Below are positions 1-9,423 of a stretch of DNA of 64,000 nucleotides, one piece after another. The stretch spans positions 83,354-147,353 of the forward strand of contig NZ_JANURM010000001.1 in the NCBI RefSeq assembly GCF_030249845.1, in the 5' to 3' direction. The number at the start of each line of letters is the position of its first letter. Position 1 is the first letter of the stretch. Below the pieces are notes generated by a model. The model saw only the letters and a list, made by a program, of their open reading frames with translations, was not told where the DNA came from and ran no database searches. Origin of the DNA: Campylobacter gastrosuis (GTDB lineage Bacteria; Campylobacterota; Campylobacteria; Campylobacterales; Campylobacteraceae). The position numbers and the translations under genes were made by a program.

Positions 1-377
1 GGCTTATTTTTGACTTTTTTGCCACTTCAAAGGGCGTTCAAATCGCACAAATTTCGCAAAATCAAGCCATTTTAAACCTAAATCACAAAAAACGTGAAAA
101 TGAGATTGAGCTTAAAAATTTACAAAATGAGATAGAAATTTCACGCCAAAAAATCGCTGCAAACGAGCTTTTTGTCAAGGCAGCAGACACCGCTTTAAGC
201 TCAATTAGCAAAAAATATCACGCTGGACTTGTTGGTTATAGCGAGTTTTTACTTGCACTTTTAAACGACTTTGACGCTAAGAGTGCCTTGGCGTTTTCAC
301 AGAGCGATTTTGAGATAAAAAAGGCTAGGTATTACCTAAAAAGTGGCATTGAAATTTTAAAAAGGATAGATGAGTGA
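1..377 (+). CDS. TolC-family outer membrane efflux protein, C-terminal part
   Basis: The window opens inside this reading frame, so only the last 124 or so residues are visible. They form long amphipathic helical stretches rich in Lys, Glu, Asn and Ala, then a YHAGLVGYSEFL segment, the pattern at the end of the periplasmic helical barrel of TolC-type channels. The stop codon overlaps the GTG start of the RND adaptor gene (GTGA), so the three genes form one channel-adaptor-pump operon. The family call rests on this C-terminal pattern plus context; the signal peptide and beta-barrel strands lie outside the window. Confidence 0.7.
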   Translation, partial: LIFDFFATSKGVQIAQISQNQAILNLNHKKRENEIELKNLQNEIEISRQKIAANELFVKAADTALSSISKKYHAGLVGYSEFLLALLNDFDAKSALAFSQSDFEIKKARYYLKSGIEILKRIDE

Positions 378-1108
378 GAAAAGTTTTCGTGCTTTTTTGC
401 GTTTTAAAGTGCATTTTTGGCGATGAAATTTACGCTGATTTTAATGTCGTGGCGGATAAAAAATCAGAGCTTGTTTTTGAAATTTCTGGTGTTGTGAATG
501 CTATAAATGTTGATGTTTCAAGTGTTGTAAAAAGGGGCGAAATTTTAATCGCACTTGATGATAAAGATGAGCAAATCGCCCTAAAAATGGCAAAAAACGC
601 ACTTGAAAATGCAAAAAATGCACTAAATTTTGCAAAAAGCACGCTGGATAAATTTGTGCTTGTAAAAGATGAAATTTCAAAGTTGGAATTTGAGCGCGTA
701 AATTACGAATACAAAGAGGCACTTTTGGCAAAAAATCGCGCTGAAATTTCTATTTTGGAGCTAGAAAATAAAATAGAGAAAAAACGGCTTAAAGCCCCAT
801 ATGACGGCATTATTACGCAAAAAAATGTTGAGATTGCAAGTGGGGTTGTAGCACTTAATCAAAAGGTTTTAGAAATCATTGCCTACCCAAAAGTTAGGCT
901 GGTTTTAAACATTGATGAGAGCTTTTTGGGTTGCGTTAAAAAGGGCGATTTGTTTAAATTTAGACTTGATGACATAGATAAAACGGCAAAAATTTCGTTA
1001 ATTTATCCGACAATTAATGAAAAAACGAAAAAATTTAGAGCCGAAGCGATGAGCGAAAATTTAGAGGTCGGACGATACGGCGAGGGGTTAATTGAGTGTA
1101 TAAAATAG
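374..1108 (+). CDS. RND efflux periplasmic adaptor (membrane fusion protein)
   Basis: Adaptor that should link an inner-membrane RND pump to the TolC-type channel encoded just upstream. It has an N-terminal signal-like segment (about residues 1-17), a biotinyl-lipoyl half (SGVVNAINVDVSSVVKRGE, about 37-55), a lysine- and alanine-rich alpha-helical hairpin (about 65-135), the second lipoyl half (APYDGIITQKNVE) and a beta-barrel tail. At 244 residues it is much shorter than typical AcrA-like adaptors (about 380), as in other small Campylobacter adaptors. The start is GTG, overlapping the upstream stop by 4 bp, and the 3' end overlaps the pump gene. The exported substrate cannot be read from the sequence. 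Confidence 0.85.
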   Translation: MRKVFVLFCVLKCIFGDEIYADFNVVADKKSELVFEISGVVNAINVDVSSVVKRGEILIALDDKDEQIALKMAKNALENAKNALNFAKSTLDKFVLVKDEISKLEFERVNYEYKEALLAKNRAEISILELENKIEKKRLKAPYDGIITQKNVEIASGVVALNQKVLEIIAYPKVRLVLNIDESFLGCVKKGDLFKFRLDDIDKTAKISLIYPTINEKTKKFRAEAMSENLEVGRYGEGLIECIK

Positions 1109-4098
1109 CGATAAATCGCCCAATTGCCACGCTTATGCTCTTTATGGCACTCGTGATTTTTGGGCTTTTTGCGATTAAATCAATGAGCGTAAATCTCTTC
1201 CCCGAGATTGAAATTCCGCTCGTTAAAATCACCACTCACGCAAACGGCGACAAGGAGTTTATAAACTCAAAAATTACAAAAAAGCTTGAAGATGAAATCA
1301 GTGGTATTAGCGGGATAAAAAATCTAAATTCTTACAGCTACAACGGACTTAGCGTGATTTTGATTGAGTTTAATTTAGATAAAAACATTGAGGTTGCCCT
1401 AAATGATGTCAGGGATAAAATTTCAAAGGCAAACCTAGCTTTTAAGAGTGTAACAGAAAAAATCAGTGCTGCAAATGAGCCGATTTTTAGCGTTTTTATA
1501 AGCAGGATTGATGAGAATAAAACGGCTTTAATGCAGGATATTGATAACGTGATAAGAAACCATTTAGAGCGTGTAAATGGGGTTTTAGGCGTTGATGAGG
1601 TCGGATTTTTAAAGCCAGTGGTTGATGTGAAATTTGATAACTTTTTGCTAAATAAGTTTGATCTAAACACCGCTGAGATTTCAAACATAATCGCCACGCA
1701 AAACCTAAAAACCCCGCTTGGCAAAATCAAATCAGATGAGAGCCAAACGCCCATAATTTCGGACTTTGACGCTAAAAATTTAGATGAGTTAAGGCAGATT
1801 AGGCTAAAAAATGGCGTGTTTTTAAAAGATGTAGCCAGTGTTGATTTTGCAGGGCTTGATAGCGATACATTAGCGATTTTTGGGGGTAAAAGCGGAGTTT
1901 TGCTTGAAGTTAAAAAGCAGAGCTTTGCAAATACGCTTGAAGTGATAAAACGGCTTAAAATTTCACTTGAAAATTTAGTTAAAATTTTGGATAAAAATTA
2001 TCAAATAAGCGTGGTTTATGATAAGAGCGAGCTTGTTTTAAAGCACGTAAAACAGGCTAGTTTTGATATGATTTTAGGCATTTTTTTAACGGCACTCATC
2101 GTATTTTTATTCTTACGAAATTTAAGCGCTACAATCATTGCAACAATTGCCGTGCCAATTAGCATTATTGGGACGTTTTTTATAATAAATTTGCTCGGTT
2201 TTGACATAAATCGCTTGACACTTGTTGCACTAACGCTTGGCATTGGCGTTTTTATTGATGACGCTATTGTTGTAATTGAAAATGTTACAAAAAAGCTAGA
2301 CACGCAAAACAACGCACTTATGGCTAGTTTTTTAGGCGTTAAAGAGATAGCGTTTAGCGTCCTTGCTATCTCTGCTGTTTTGCTCTGTGTTTTCGTGCCG
2401 ATTGCCTTTATGCAGGGCATTGTTGGGCGGTATTTTTACTCATTTGCTTTAAGCGTGGCTGGTGGCGTGGTGGTGTCGTTTTTTGTCTGTATAATGCTAA
2501 CGCCAACGCTTTTAGCACGTTTTTTAACGACAAAAAAGGGTAAATTTTTCGTGCTTTCTGAGCCATTTTTTGCTAAGCTTGATAGCTTTTATGAGCGAAT
2601 TTTAGAGCTTGTTTTAAGGTTTAAAAAGAGCTTTTTGCTCATCTCTTTTTTGATTTTTGCCTTTTGTTTATCGCTTACTTTAAAGGTCGGAGGCGACTTT
2701 ATGCCAAGTGAAGATAACAGCGAATTTAACATATTTTTTAAAGCCGACCCAAACATTAGCGTAAGCAAAATGAGTGAGCGTTTAGAGCCGATTTTAGCTA
2801 AGATTAACGCCGATAAAAGGGTGGATAAGGCGTTTTTATTAATCGGCTATGATGATGCAAAATCAGCCTATAAAGCCAAAATTTACGTTCATTTAAAAAG
2901 CCTTAATGAGCGAAATGATAGGCAAAAGATAATTATGAGCGAGTATAGAAATGCCCTGAAATTTAGCGATTTAAACGTGAGCGTGGCTTCTTTGCCAGTC
3001 GTTGATGTTGGCGATAACGAGCCATTTTCGTTAATTATCAAGGGCGATGATTTTGCTAAACTTGATGAAATTTATGCCAAAATCAGGCAAGATTTAATGA
3101 AATTTGGCGGTGTTGTGGATATTAAAAGTCCAAACGAGGATAGAATTTATGAGATTTCACTTAGCCTAAATAGGCAAAAAACAAAGCTTCTTGGCATAGA
3201 TGAAAAAGCGTTGGCAGATACGATAAATTCGTCGTTTTCGCAGGTTTTAGTTAGCATTTTTGATGATGGGGTAAATCAATATGATATCGCCGTTAGCCTT
3301 GATAAAAAAGACAGCATTGACAGGCTTAAAAATTTAAAGGTAAAAAACAACAAGGGCGAGAGTTTTATGCTTAGCGACTTTGCGACCTTTACAAAAAAGC
3401 GTGAAATTTTACTAATCCCACGCCATAACCGCCAAAATCAGCTAAAAATCCTAGCCAATCTTGATAATAGACCGCTTGGCGATGTGGCTTCGTTTATATC
3501 GCAAAATTTAGAGTTGCCTAGTGGTTATAGCTATCAGTTTTCAGGGCAGGTTGAGCTTATGCACGACACAAACAGGGCGTTTGTATTTACGATTTTGCTT
3601 AGTGCTGTGCTAATTTATATGATTTTAGCTGCACTTTATGAGAGTTTTATTTTGCCGTTTGTGATTATGCTTTCGCTGCCACTTGCCTTTGCTGGGGTTG
3701 GGCTGGGGCTGTTTTTAAGCTCAAATTCATTTAGCCTTTTTGTTATGGTTGGGGCGATTTTGCTCTTTGGTATGGTCGGTAAAAACGCCATTTTACTGCT
3801 TGATTTTGCAAATAAATTCGCAAAAGAGGGGCTTAGTCCGGATTTGGCGGTTAAAAAGGCTGGTGTAAAAAGACTTCACGCCATTTTAATGACAACATTT
3901 GCTATGATTTTTGCGATGCTCCCACTTGCACTTTCTCGTGGGTCTGGATACGAGGCAAACTCGCCAATGGCGACGGCGATTATTTTTGGGCTAATTAGCT
4001 CTACTATCCTTACACTCCTTGTCATACCTGCACTATTTAGCACGGCTTACTGGCTTGATAGCTGGTTTAGAAAATTTTATGAAAGAGAGGCGATTTAG
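1096..4098 (+). CDS. RND-family efflux pump, inner-membrane permease
   Basis: A 1000-residue RND transporter that would export hydrophobic or amphiphilic compounds using the proton gradient. The sequence opens with the usual N-terminal helix (NRPIATLMLFMALVIFGLFA), followed by a large periplasmic porter domain, a block of hydrophobic helices containing GIGVFIDDAIVVIENV (about residues 387-402, where paired acidic residues serve proton relay in this family), a second porter domain and a second helix block with GAILLFGMVGKNAILLLDF. The start is GTG, 13 bp inside the adaptor gene. The final stop shares one base with the next start. AcrB/CmeB/HAE-like, but not CmeB itself given its length and gene context. 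Confidence 0.93.
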   Translation: MYKIAINRPIATLMLFMALVIFGLFAIKSMSVNLFPEIEIPLVKITTHANGDKEFINSKITKKLEDEISGISGIKNLNSYSYNGLSVILIEFNLDKNIEVALNDVRDKISKANLAFKSVTEKISAANEPIFSVFISRIDENKTALMQDIDNVIRNHLERVNGVLGVDEVGFLKPVVDVKFDNFLLNKFDLNTAEISNIIATQNLKTPLGKIKSDESQTPIISDFDAKNLDELRQIRLKNGVFLKDVASVDFAGLDSDTLAIFGGKSGVLLEVKKQSFANTLEVIKRLKISLENLVKILDKNYQISVVYDKSELVLKHVKQASFDMILGIFLTALIVFLFLRNLSATIIATIAVPISIIGTFFIINLLGFDINRLTLVALTLGIGVFIDDAIVVIENVTKKLDTQNNALMASFLGVKEIAFSVLAISAVLLCVFVPIAFMQGIVGRYFYSFALSVAGGVVVSFFVCIMLTPTLLARFLTTKKGKFFVLSEPFFAKLDSFYERILELVLRFKKSFLLISFLIFAFCLSLTLKVGGDFMPSEDNSEFNIFFKADPNISVSKMSERLEPILAKINADKRVDKAFLLIGYDDAKSAYKAKIYVHLKSLNERNDRQKIIMSEYRNALKFSDLNVSVASLPVVDVGDNEPFSLIIKGDDFAKLDEIYAKIRQDLMKFGGVVDIKSPNEDRIYEISLSLNRQKTKLLGIDEKALADTINSSFSQVLVSIFDDGVNQYDIAVSLDKKDSIDRLKNLKVKNNKGESFMLSDFATFTKKREILLIPRHNRQNQLKILANLDNRPLGDVASFISQNLELPSGYSYQFSGQVELMHDTNRAFVFTILLSAVLIYMILAALYESFILPFVIMLSLPLAFAGVGLGLFLSSNSFSLFVMVGAILLFGMVGKNAILLLDFANKFAKEGLSPDLAVKKAGVKRLHAILMTTFAMIFAMLPLALSRGSGYEANSPMATAIIFGLISSTILTLLVIPALFSTAYWLDSWFRKFYEREAI

Positions 4099-4958
4099 TG
4101 AAAAATTTAGCTCTTGTTACACTTATTTGGGCATTTAGTTTTAGTCTTATTGGCGAGTATTTAGCTGGTAAGATTGATAGCTATTTTTCGGTATTTGTGC
4201 GAGTTTTATTTGCCTCTTTGATATTTTTGCCATTTACGAAATTTAAAGGCATTAGCGTGAAATTTGCACTTAGAATTATGCTTATTGGTGCGGTGCAAAT
4301 CGGGCTAATGTATCTATTTTACTATAACTCATTTTTGTATCTTAGCGTGGCAGAGGTTGCGTTATTTACGATATTTACGCCGTTTTATGTTACGATTGTT
4401 TATGATTTGTTTAGCCTGAAATTTAGACCGCTTTATCTAATTAGCGTTGGCGTGGCTGTTCTTGGTGCTTTGGTGATAAAATTTTCAGGGCTAAATGGCG
4501 ATTTTTTAAAGGGATTTTTGCTAGTTCAAGGGGCAAATTTATGCTTTGGGGCAGGGCAGAGTGCTTATAAATTTCTGCTTGAAAAAGAGCCGTTAATTAA
4601 TCAAAAGCAAATTTTTGGCTACTTTCATTTTGGTGCGTTTTTTGTGGTGCTTTTTGCATTTTTAGCCTTTGGCAATTTTGATAAGATTAGCCCAAATTTA
4701 ACTCAAATCATCGTTCTTTTTTGGCTTGGCGTTGTCGCTAGTGGGCTGGGATATTTTTTGTGGAATAGCGGTGCAACGCTCGTTGATAGCGGTGTTTTAG
4801 CTATTATGAATAACGCCCTAATCCCAGCAGCAATCATCGTAAATTTATTCTTTTGGTATAAGCCAACCGATGTGTTTAGGCTGATTTTAGGAGCGGTTTT
4901 GCTTTATGCCTCTTTGCTAATTCATAAGAGAATTATGAAAATTTATGAGAGTAAATAG
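4098..4958 (+). CDS. EamA/DMT-family membrane transporter
   Basis: A 286-residue integral membrane protein with about ten hydrophobic segments arranged as two EamA repeats, the drug/metabolite transporter fold. Many family members export amino acids or metabolites; the substrate is not predictable here. The GTG start shares its first base with the RND pump stop codon, so it is the last gene of the efflux operon and likely translationally coupled. It is followed by about 220 bp of AT-rich DNA before the lactate genes. Confidence 0.85.
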   Translation: MKNLALVTLIWAFSFSLIGEYLAGKIDSYFSVFVRVLFASLIFLPFTKFKGISVKFALRIMLIGAVQIGLMYLFYYNSFLYLSVAEVALFTIFTPFYVTIVYDLFSLKFRPLYLISVGVAVLGALVIKFSGLNGDFLKGFLLVQGANLCFGAGQSAYKFLLEKEPLINQKQIFGYFHFGAFFVVLFAFLAFGNFDKISPNLTQIIVLFWLGVVASGLGYFLWNSGATLVDSGVLAIMNNALIPAAIIVNLFFWYKPTDVFRLILGAVLLYASLLIHKRIMKIYESK

Positions 4959-4966
4959 CTCTTAAA

Positions 4967-4983
4967 TGTTACTTTTTGTAAAA
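4967..4983 (+). promoter_or_regulatory. Weak variant of a recurring TGTTAC motif upstream of lctP
   Basis: Reads TGTTACTTTTTGTAAAA, about 200 bp before the first lactate permease start. It shares the left half of a 17-bp motif seen in strong form at 6888, 38426 and 50547. As an isolated match it is weak. Confidence 0.25.
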
Positions 4984-5179
4984 CTCTAAAAATTTATTTT
5001 TTATTGCCAAAAATTTACTTAAAATTCATAAATGCCCAAAAATAGGGCAGTTTTTATAAATTCTCATCTATTTTTAGTTTAAAAACTATTTAAAAAAAAT
5101 TTTTAATTTTTTTATTTTTAAATTTCACAAAGCTTTTTTTAATAGATTTTAACTCGTAAAACCACATTAAGGAGAATTT

Positions 5180-6805
5180 ATGGGCTACACACAGGTGTAT
5201 GATCCGCTCTCAAATATCTTTTTGAGTGCGTTAGTTGCAGCGTTGCCGATATTTTTATTTTTGGTTTCGCTTGTTGTTTTTAAGCTTAAAGGTTGGCTAG
5301 CGGCGTTACTAACCGTAACACTAAGCTCACTCATTGCGATACTATTTTATAAAATGCCAGTGTCGCTTACGCTAATGAGCTTCACGCAGGGCTTTTTAAC
5401 AGGGCTTTGGCCTATCGCTTGGATTATTTTAGCGGCGATTTTTCTTTATAAACTTAGCGTTAAATCGGGCTATTTTGAAATTCTAAAAAAGAGCATTATG
5501 AGCATTACGCCAGATCACAGAATTCAGGTTATCTTAGTCGGCTTTTGTTTTGGTGCGTTCTTAGAAGGTGCGATAGGTTTTGGTGCACCAGTTGCCATTT
5601 CAGCAGCACTTTTAATGGGGCTTGGACTTCGTCCGCTTTATGCAGCCGGACTTTGTATGATAGCAAACACCGCACCAGTGGCGTTTGGAGCGGTTGGAAT
5701 TCCTATCATCGCACTTGGCAAGGCTGTTGGCGTTGATCCAAACCTAATCTCAAAGCTTTCAGGCTATATGTTGCCACCGATTGCCATTTTTGTGCCGTTT
5801 TTTATCGTATTTTTAATTGACGGCGTAAAGGGCGTAAAAGAGACGTTTTTACCGATTTTAGTCGCTGCTTCTAGCTTTGCAATTACGCAGTTTTTAACAG
5901 CTGTCTATCTTGGACCAGAGCTACCAGATATCACTTCGGCACTGGTTTCAATCTCGCTAACAACGATATTTTTAAAATTTTATAAGGTTAAAAATGTATT
6001 TAGGTTTGACGGGGCGACCGATTTTTCAAACACCGAAAAAATTCCAACAAAAGAGCTGGTAAATGCGTGGCTGCCGTTTGTTTTCTTAATCGCTTGTATC
6101 GTGGTTTGGGCGATACCGGCTGTAAAAACTGCACTTACTTCGTTTAACATCGCCTTTGAGCTACCTATGCTTCACAAAGCTGTCATTGAAGTAGCGCCGA
6201 TAAAGGCAAAAGATACGGCAATTGCGGCGATTTATACTTGGGATATCTTAAAAGCCACTGGCACAGCGATACTTTTAGCTGCTGTTTTAACGATTTTTGC
6301 TTTAAAATTAAAAACGCAAGTGGTAATCGGTGCTGCAAAAGAGACCTTTAATGAGATGATGATACCTATTATCACCGTTGGACTTGTTGTGGCTTACGCT
6401 TCAATTGCAAAAAACAGCGGACAAGCCGCAACTATGGGCTTAGCAATGGCAAACACTGGCGGTGCGTTTGCGTTTTTCTCGCCGGTTATTGGCTGGCTTG
6501 GGGTGTTCTTAACTGGCTCTGACACTAGCTCAAACCTGCTTTTTGGTGCTTTACAGCAAGTTACGGCAAATCAGCTTGGCATTAATGAAGTCATATTTTT
6601 AGCCGCAAACACCGTTGGTGGCGTGGTTGGTAAGATGATAAGCCCTCAAAGTATCGCAATCGCTTGTGCGGCTGTCGGACTTGTGGGTCGCGAGAGTGAG
6701 TTGTTTAAATTTACATTAAAATACTCGTTAATTTTCATAATTTTAATGGGTATTTGCACTTGGTCATTTGTGAATTTATTCCCATCGCTAATCCCAGCGA
6801 TTTAA
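5180..6805 (+). CDS. lctP: L-lactate permease (LctP family), first paralogue
   Basis: A 541-residue polytopic inner-membrane protein of the LctP/GlcA lactate-proton symporter family, with many hydrophobic helices. The motif region GFCFGAFLEGAIGFGAPVA (about residues 120-138) and the late segment VFLTGSDTSSNLLFGALQ are hallmarks of the family. The ATG start follows AAGGAG at a good distance. It precedes a second, divergent paralogue (7010-8668) and the LutABC genes that oxidise lactate to pyruvate, so lactate is the likely substrate. A strong hairpin terminator follows, so it is probably transcribed separately from the second permease. Glycolate is an alternative substrate in this family. Confidence 0.93.
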   Translation: MGYTQVYDPLSNIFLSALVAALPIFLFLVSLVVFKLKGWLAALLTVTLSSLIAILFYKMPVSLTLMSFTQGFLTGLWPIAWIILAAIFLYKLSVKSGYFEILKKSIMSITPDHRIQVILVGFCFGAFLEGAIGFGAPVAISAALLMGLGLRPLYAAGLCMIANTAPVAFGAVGIPIIALGKAVGVDPNLISKLSGYMLPPIAIFVPFFIVFLIDGVKGVKETFLPILVAASSFAITQFLTAVYLGPELPDITSALVSISLTTIFLKFYKVKNVFRFDGATDFSNTEKIPTKELVNAWLPFVFLIACIVVWAIPAVKTALTSFNIAFELPMLHKAVIEVAPIKAKDTAIAAIYTWDILKATGTAILLAAVLTIFALKLKTQVVIGAAKETFNEMMIPIITVGLVVAYASIAKNSGQAATMGLAMANTGGAFAFFSPVIGWLGVFLTGSDTSSNLLFGALQQVTANQLGINEVIFLAANTVGGVVGKMISPQSIAIACAAVGLVGRESELFKFTLKYSLIFIILMGICTWSFVNLFPSLIPAI

Positions 6806-6814
6806 AAATTTTAA

Positions 6815-6853
6815 GCCAAAATAGCCTAAATTTGGGCTGTTTTGGCATTTTTT
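6815..6853 (+). terminator. Rho-independent terminator after first lctP
   Basis: GCCAAAATAGCC and GGCTGTTTTGGC pair over 12 bp with one G-T, around an A/T loop, and are followed by a run of six T after one A. It separates the two lactate permease genes into distinct transcription units. Confidence 0.8.
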
Positions 6854-6887
6854 ATTTTCTTAAATCTAAATTGCAAAAACCCCTAAA

Positions 6888-6904
6888 TGTTACGATTTTA
6901 CACA
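6888..6904 (+). promoter_or_regulatory. 17-bp motif TGTTACGATTTTACACA
   Basis: Lies about 20 bp upstream of the -10 box for the second lactate permease, so it overlaps the -35 region. Two near-identical copies occur at 38426-38442 and 50547-50563. Its position fits an operator for an unidentified regulator. Confidence 0.45.
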
Positions 6905-6923
6905 CTTAGCTGTTTAAATAATA

Positions 6924-6929
6924 TATAAT
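6924..6929 (+). promoter_or_regulatory. -10 box for second lctP and lutABC
   Basis: TATAAT in an AT-rich leader about 80 bp upstream of the ATG. Campylobacter sigma-70 promoters depend mainly on this box and often lack a clear -35. Confidence 0.5.
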
Positions 6930-7009
6930 TTAAATTTACTTTGTAGCTTTTTAGGTTTTTAAATTACAATCTAACTGAAAAGAAAAAAACTTAACAAAGG
7001 AGAAAGGCT

Positions 7010-8668
7010 ATGCACTCATTTTTAGCTTTCTTGCCTATCATCGTTATTTTGGTGATGATGATAGGTTTTAAGCAGAGCTCAAAGCTCTCGCTTAGCGTGG
7101 CTATGATTTTATCAGTAGTCATTTCATTTGGTGCATTTAATGTAAATGCTGACCCAACAAGCATTAGCGCTTATGTTCTTTACGGCTTTTTAAAGGCGTT
7201 TGACATCTTAGTCATCATTTTTGGTGCTATTTTGATTCTAAATACCTTGAAATTTTCAGGCGCTATGCAGGTTATAAACAACGGCTTTAACCAAATCTCA
7301 ACCGACCGCCGTGTGCAAGTAATCATCATCGGCTGGGCTTTTGGTGCGTTTATTGAAGGAGCAGCTGGATTTGGCACGCCAGCAGCACTAGCAGCACCGC
7401 TACTTGTAGGACTTGGCTTTCCAGCACTATCAGCTGCACTTGCTACGCTTATTTTAAACAGCTCGCCAGTTAGCTACGGTGCTGTTGGCACACCGACTTT
7501 TGGTATCCAAACAACCGTGCAAAAGCTAGTTGAAGCGGATGGACTAAATTTAGGCGAATATATAAACACCGTTAGCATTTACACAGCCACAATCCACTCA
7601 ATCGGAGCGATGATTATCCCATTTTTAGTGGTTTTGATGATGACAAAGCTCTTTGGTAAAAATAGAAGCTTTAAAGATGCTTTTGGCGTTCTGCCTTTTG
7701 CGTTATTATCATCAGTCGCCTTTGTCGTGCCTTACTTTTTAGCGGCAAAATTTACTGGCATTGAGCTACCAGCCCTAATTGGCGGACTTGTTTCGCTTGG
7801 AGTTTTGGTTTTAGCTGCAAAGAAAAATTTTCTAACACCAAAAGACAACTGGGATTTTGCACCACGTGATAGCTGGGCTGACTACTGGATAGGCTCAACA
7901 CAAAATGAAACACAGCAAAACACAGCCACCGCTCAAAGCGCCAAAATGTCGCTATTTATGGCGTGGTTACCATATATTTTAATCTCTGTGATTTTGGTTC
8001 TTACAAGAATTCCAGCACTTGGATTAAAGAAAATCTTGCTTGGTTTAAAACTAAGCTTTGAGCCGATTTTTGGGGTTTCTGGCACGGCTTACAGCTTTGC
8101 TTATGGCTATTTGCCGGGCATTATCCCATTTATCTTAGTTGCTATAATTACAATCGTGCTTCACAAGATGAAATTTGAAGAGGTAAAAACTAGCTGGTCG
8201 CTGACATTTACACAGGTTTCAAAGGCTGCTATACCGCTTGCTGCTGGTTTAGCACTCGTGCAGATTATGCTAAATGTTGGCGTTAAGGTAGATAGTGAAG
8301 ACTACTCAATGCTAAAACTAATGGCAAAATTCTTTGCTGATGTTTCAGGTCAGGCTTACGTAGTGGTCGCACCTTTGGTTGGTGTTTTAGGCTCGTTCTT
8401 TTCAGGCTCAAACACCGTTTCAAATTTCTTATTTGCCGGACTTCAATACGAAACGGCATTTTTAGTTGGACTGCCTACACAGGTTATCGTTGCGCTTCAA
8501 AATGTCGGCGGAGCGATAGGCAATATGGTTTGTATAAACAATATCGTCGCTGTGTGTGCTACGGTCGGACTTCTTGGTAAGGGCGAGAGTAGGTTGCTTA
8601 CATATAATATATTGCCTTGTTTGCTTTATGTTATATTAGCAGTTTGTATCGGTATTATATTACTTTAA
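7010..8668 (+). CDS. lctP: L-lactate permease (LctP family), second paralogue
   Basis: A 552-residue lactate-proton symporter family member, only moderately similar to the first copy. It has the corresponding family segments [22 protein letters not shown] (about residues 106-127) and [18 protein letters not shown] near the C-terminus. A strong GGAG ribosome site precedes the ATG. Only 14 bp separate its stop from lutA, so it is very probably cotranscribed with lutABC and is the permease dedicated to that complex. Both paralogues keep the conserved segments and look intact. Confidence 0.93.
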   Translation: MHSFLAFLPIIVILVMMIGFKQSSKLSLSVAMILSVVISFGAFNVNADPTSISAYVLYGFLKAFDILVIIFGAILILNTLKFSGAMQVINNGFNQISTDRRVQVIIIGWAFGAFIEGAAGFGTPAALAAPLLVGLGFPALSAALATLILNSSPVSYGAVGTPTFGIQTTVQKLVEADGLNLGEYINTVSIYTATIHSIGAMIIPFLVVLMMTKLFGKNRSFKDAFGVLPFALLSSVAFVVPYFLAAKFTGIELPALIGGLVSLGVLVLAAKKNFLTPKDNWDFAPRDSWADYWIGSTQNETQQNTATAQSAKMSLFMAWLPYILISVILVLTRIPALGLKKILLGLKLSFEPIFGVSGTAYSFAYGYLPGIIPFILVAIITIVLHKMKFEEVKTSWSLTFTQVSKAAIPLAAGLALVQIMLNVGVKVDSEDYSMLKLMAKFFADVSGQAYVVVAPLVGVLGSFFSGSNTVSNFLFAGLQYETAFLVGLPTQVIVALQNVGGAIGNMVCINNIVAVCATVGLLGKGESRLLTYNILPCLLYVILAVCIGIILL

Positions 8669-8682
8669 AGTAAGGAGAAAAG

Positions 8683-9423
8683 ATGAGTAAAAAAGTCTAT
8701 TTTTTTGCCACTTGTCTTGGTTCTGCTGTTATGGGCAGAACCGTTGTAAGTGCCATTAAGCTACTTCAACGTGAAGGCATTGAGGTGATTTATAAAGAGA
8801 AACAGACCTGTTGTGGTCAGCCTAGCTATAACACTGGCTACTTTGAAGAGACTAAGAAAATAGCTCTTTATAACGCTAAACAATTTAGCGAAAACTACCC
8901 AATCATCGTGCCAAGTGGCTCTTGTGCTGGTATGATGGTGCAAGATTATGGCGAGCTATTTCACGGCGATAAAGATGAGGCGTTTATGAAGGAATTTAGC
9001 TCACGCATCATTGAACTTAGCGTTTTCTTAGACAAGCATTTAGGCGTAAAATACGAAGATAAGGGTGACCCACTAAAAATCACTTGGCATACAAATTGCC
9101 ACGCACTTAGGGTTTCAAAAACCATTGAAAGCTCTAAAAATTTACTAAAACAACTAGCAAATGTTGAGCTTGTGGATTTAAAATATGAAGAGGAGTGCTG
9201 TGGTTTTGGTGGCACTTTTGCGGTAAAAGAGCCTGAAATTTCAAATGCTATGGCGGTTGAAAAAGTAAAAGATATTGAAAATGCTGGTGCAAAATATGTC
9301 GTTTCTGGCGACGGCGGATGTTTATTAAATATCAGTGGCACGCTAAAAAGACAAAACGCAAAGACACAAAGTATGCACCTTTATGACTTTATTTTAAGAA
9401 GAATTGAGGGAGAGAGGCTATGA
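8683..9423 (+). CDS. lutA: LutA/LldE, (Fe-S)-binding subunit of L-lactate oxidation complex
   Basis: A 246-residue protein with two CCG motifs: CCGQPSYNTGYFEET (about residue 45) and CCGFGGTFAVKEPE (about residue 174). These are the paired cysteine-rich domains of the heterodisulfide-reductase-like family that bind an iron-sulfur cluster. With LutB and LutC it forms the non-flavin L-lactate dehydrogenase known in Bacillus, Shewanella and C. jejuni, feeding electrons from L-lactate into the respiratory chain. The ATG follows AAGGAG 14 bp after the permease, and the stop overlaps lutB (ATGA). Confidence 0.95.
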   Translation: MSKKVYFFATCLGSAVMGRTVVSAIKLLQREGIEVIYKEKQTCCGQPSYNTGYFEETKKIALYNAKQFSENYPIIVPSGSCAGMMVQDYGELFHGDKDEAFMKEFSSRIIELSVFLDKHLGVKYEDKGDPLKITWHTNCHALRVSKTIESSKNLLKQLANVELVDLKYEEECCGFGGTFAVKEPEISNAMAVEKVKDIENAGAKYVVSGDGGCLLNISGTLKRQNAKTQSMHLYDFILRRIEGERL

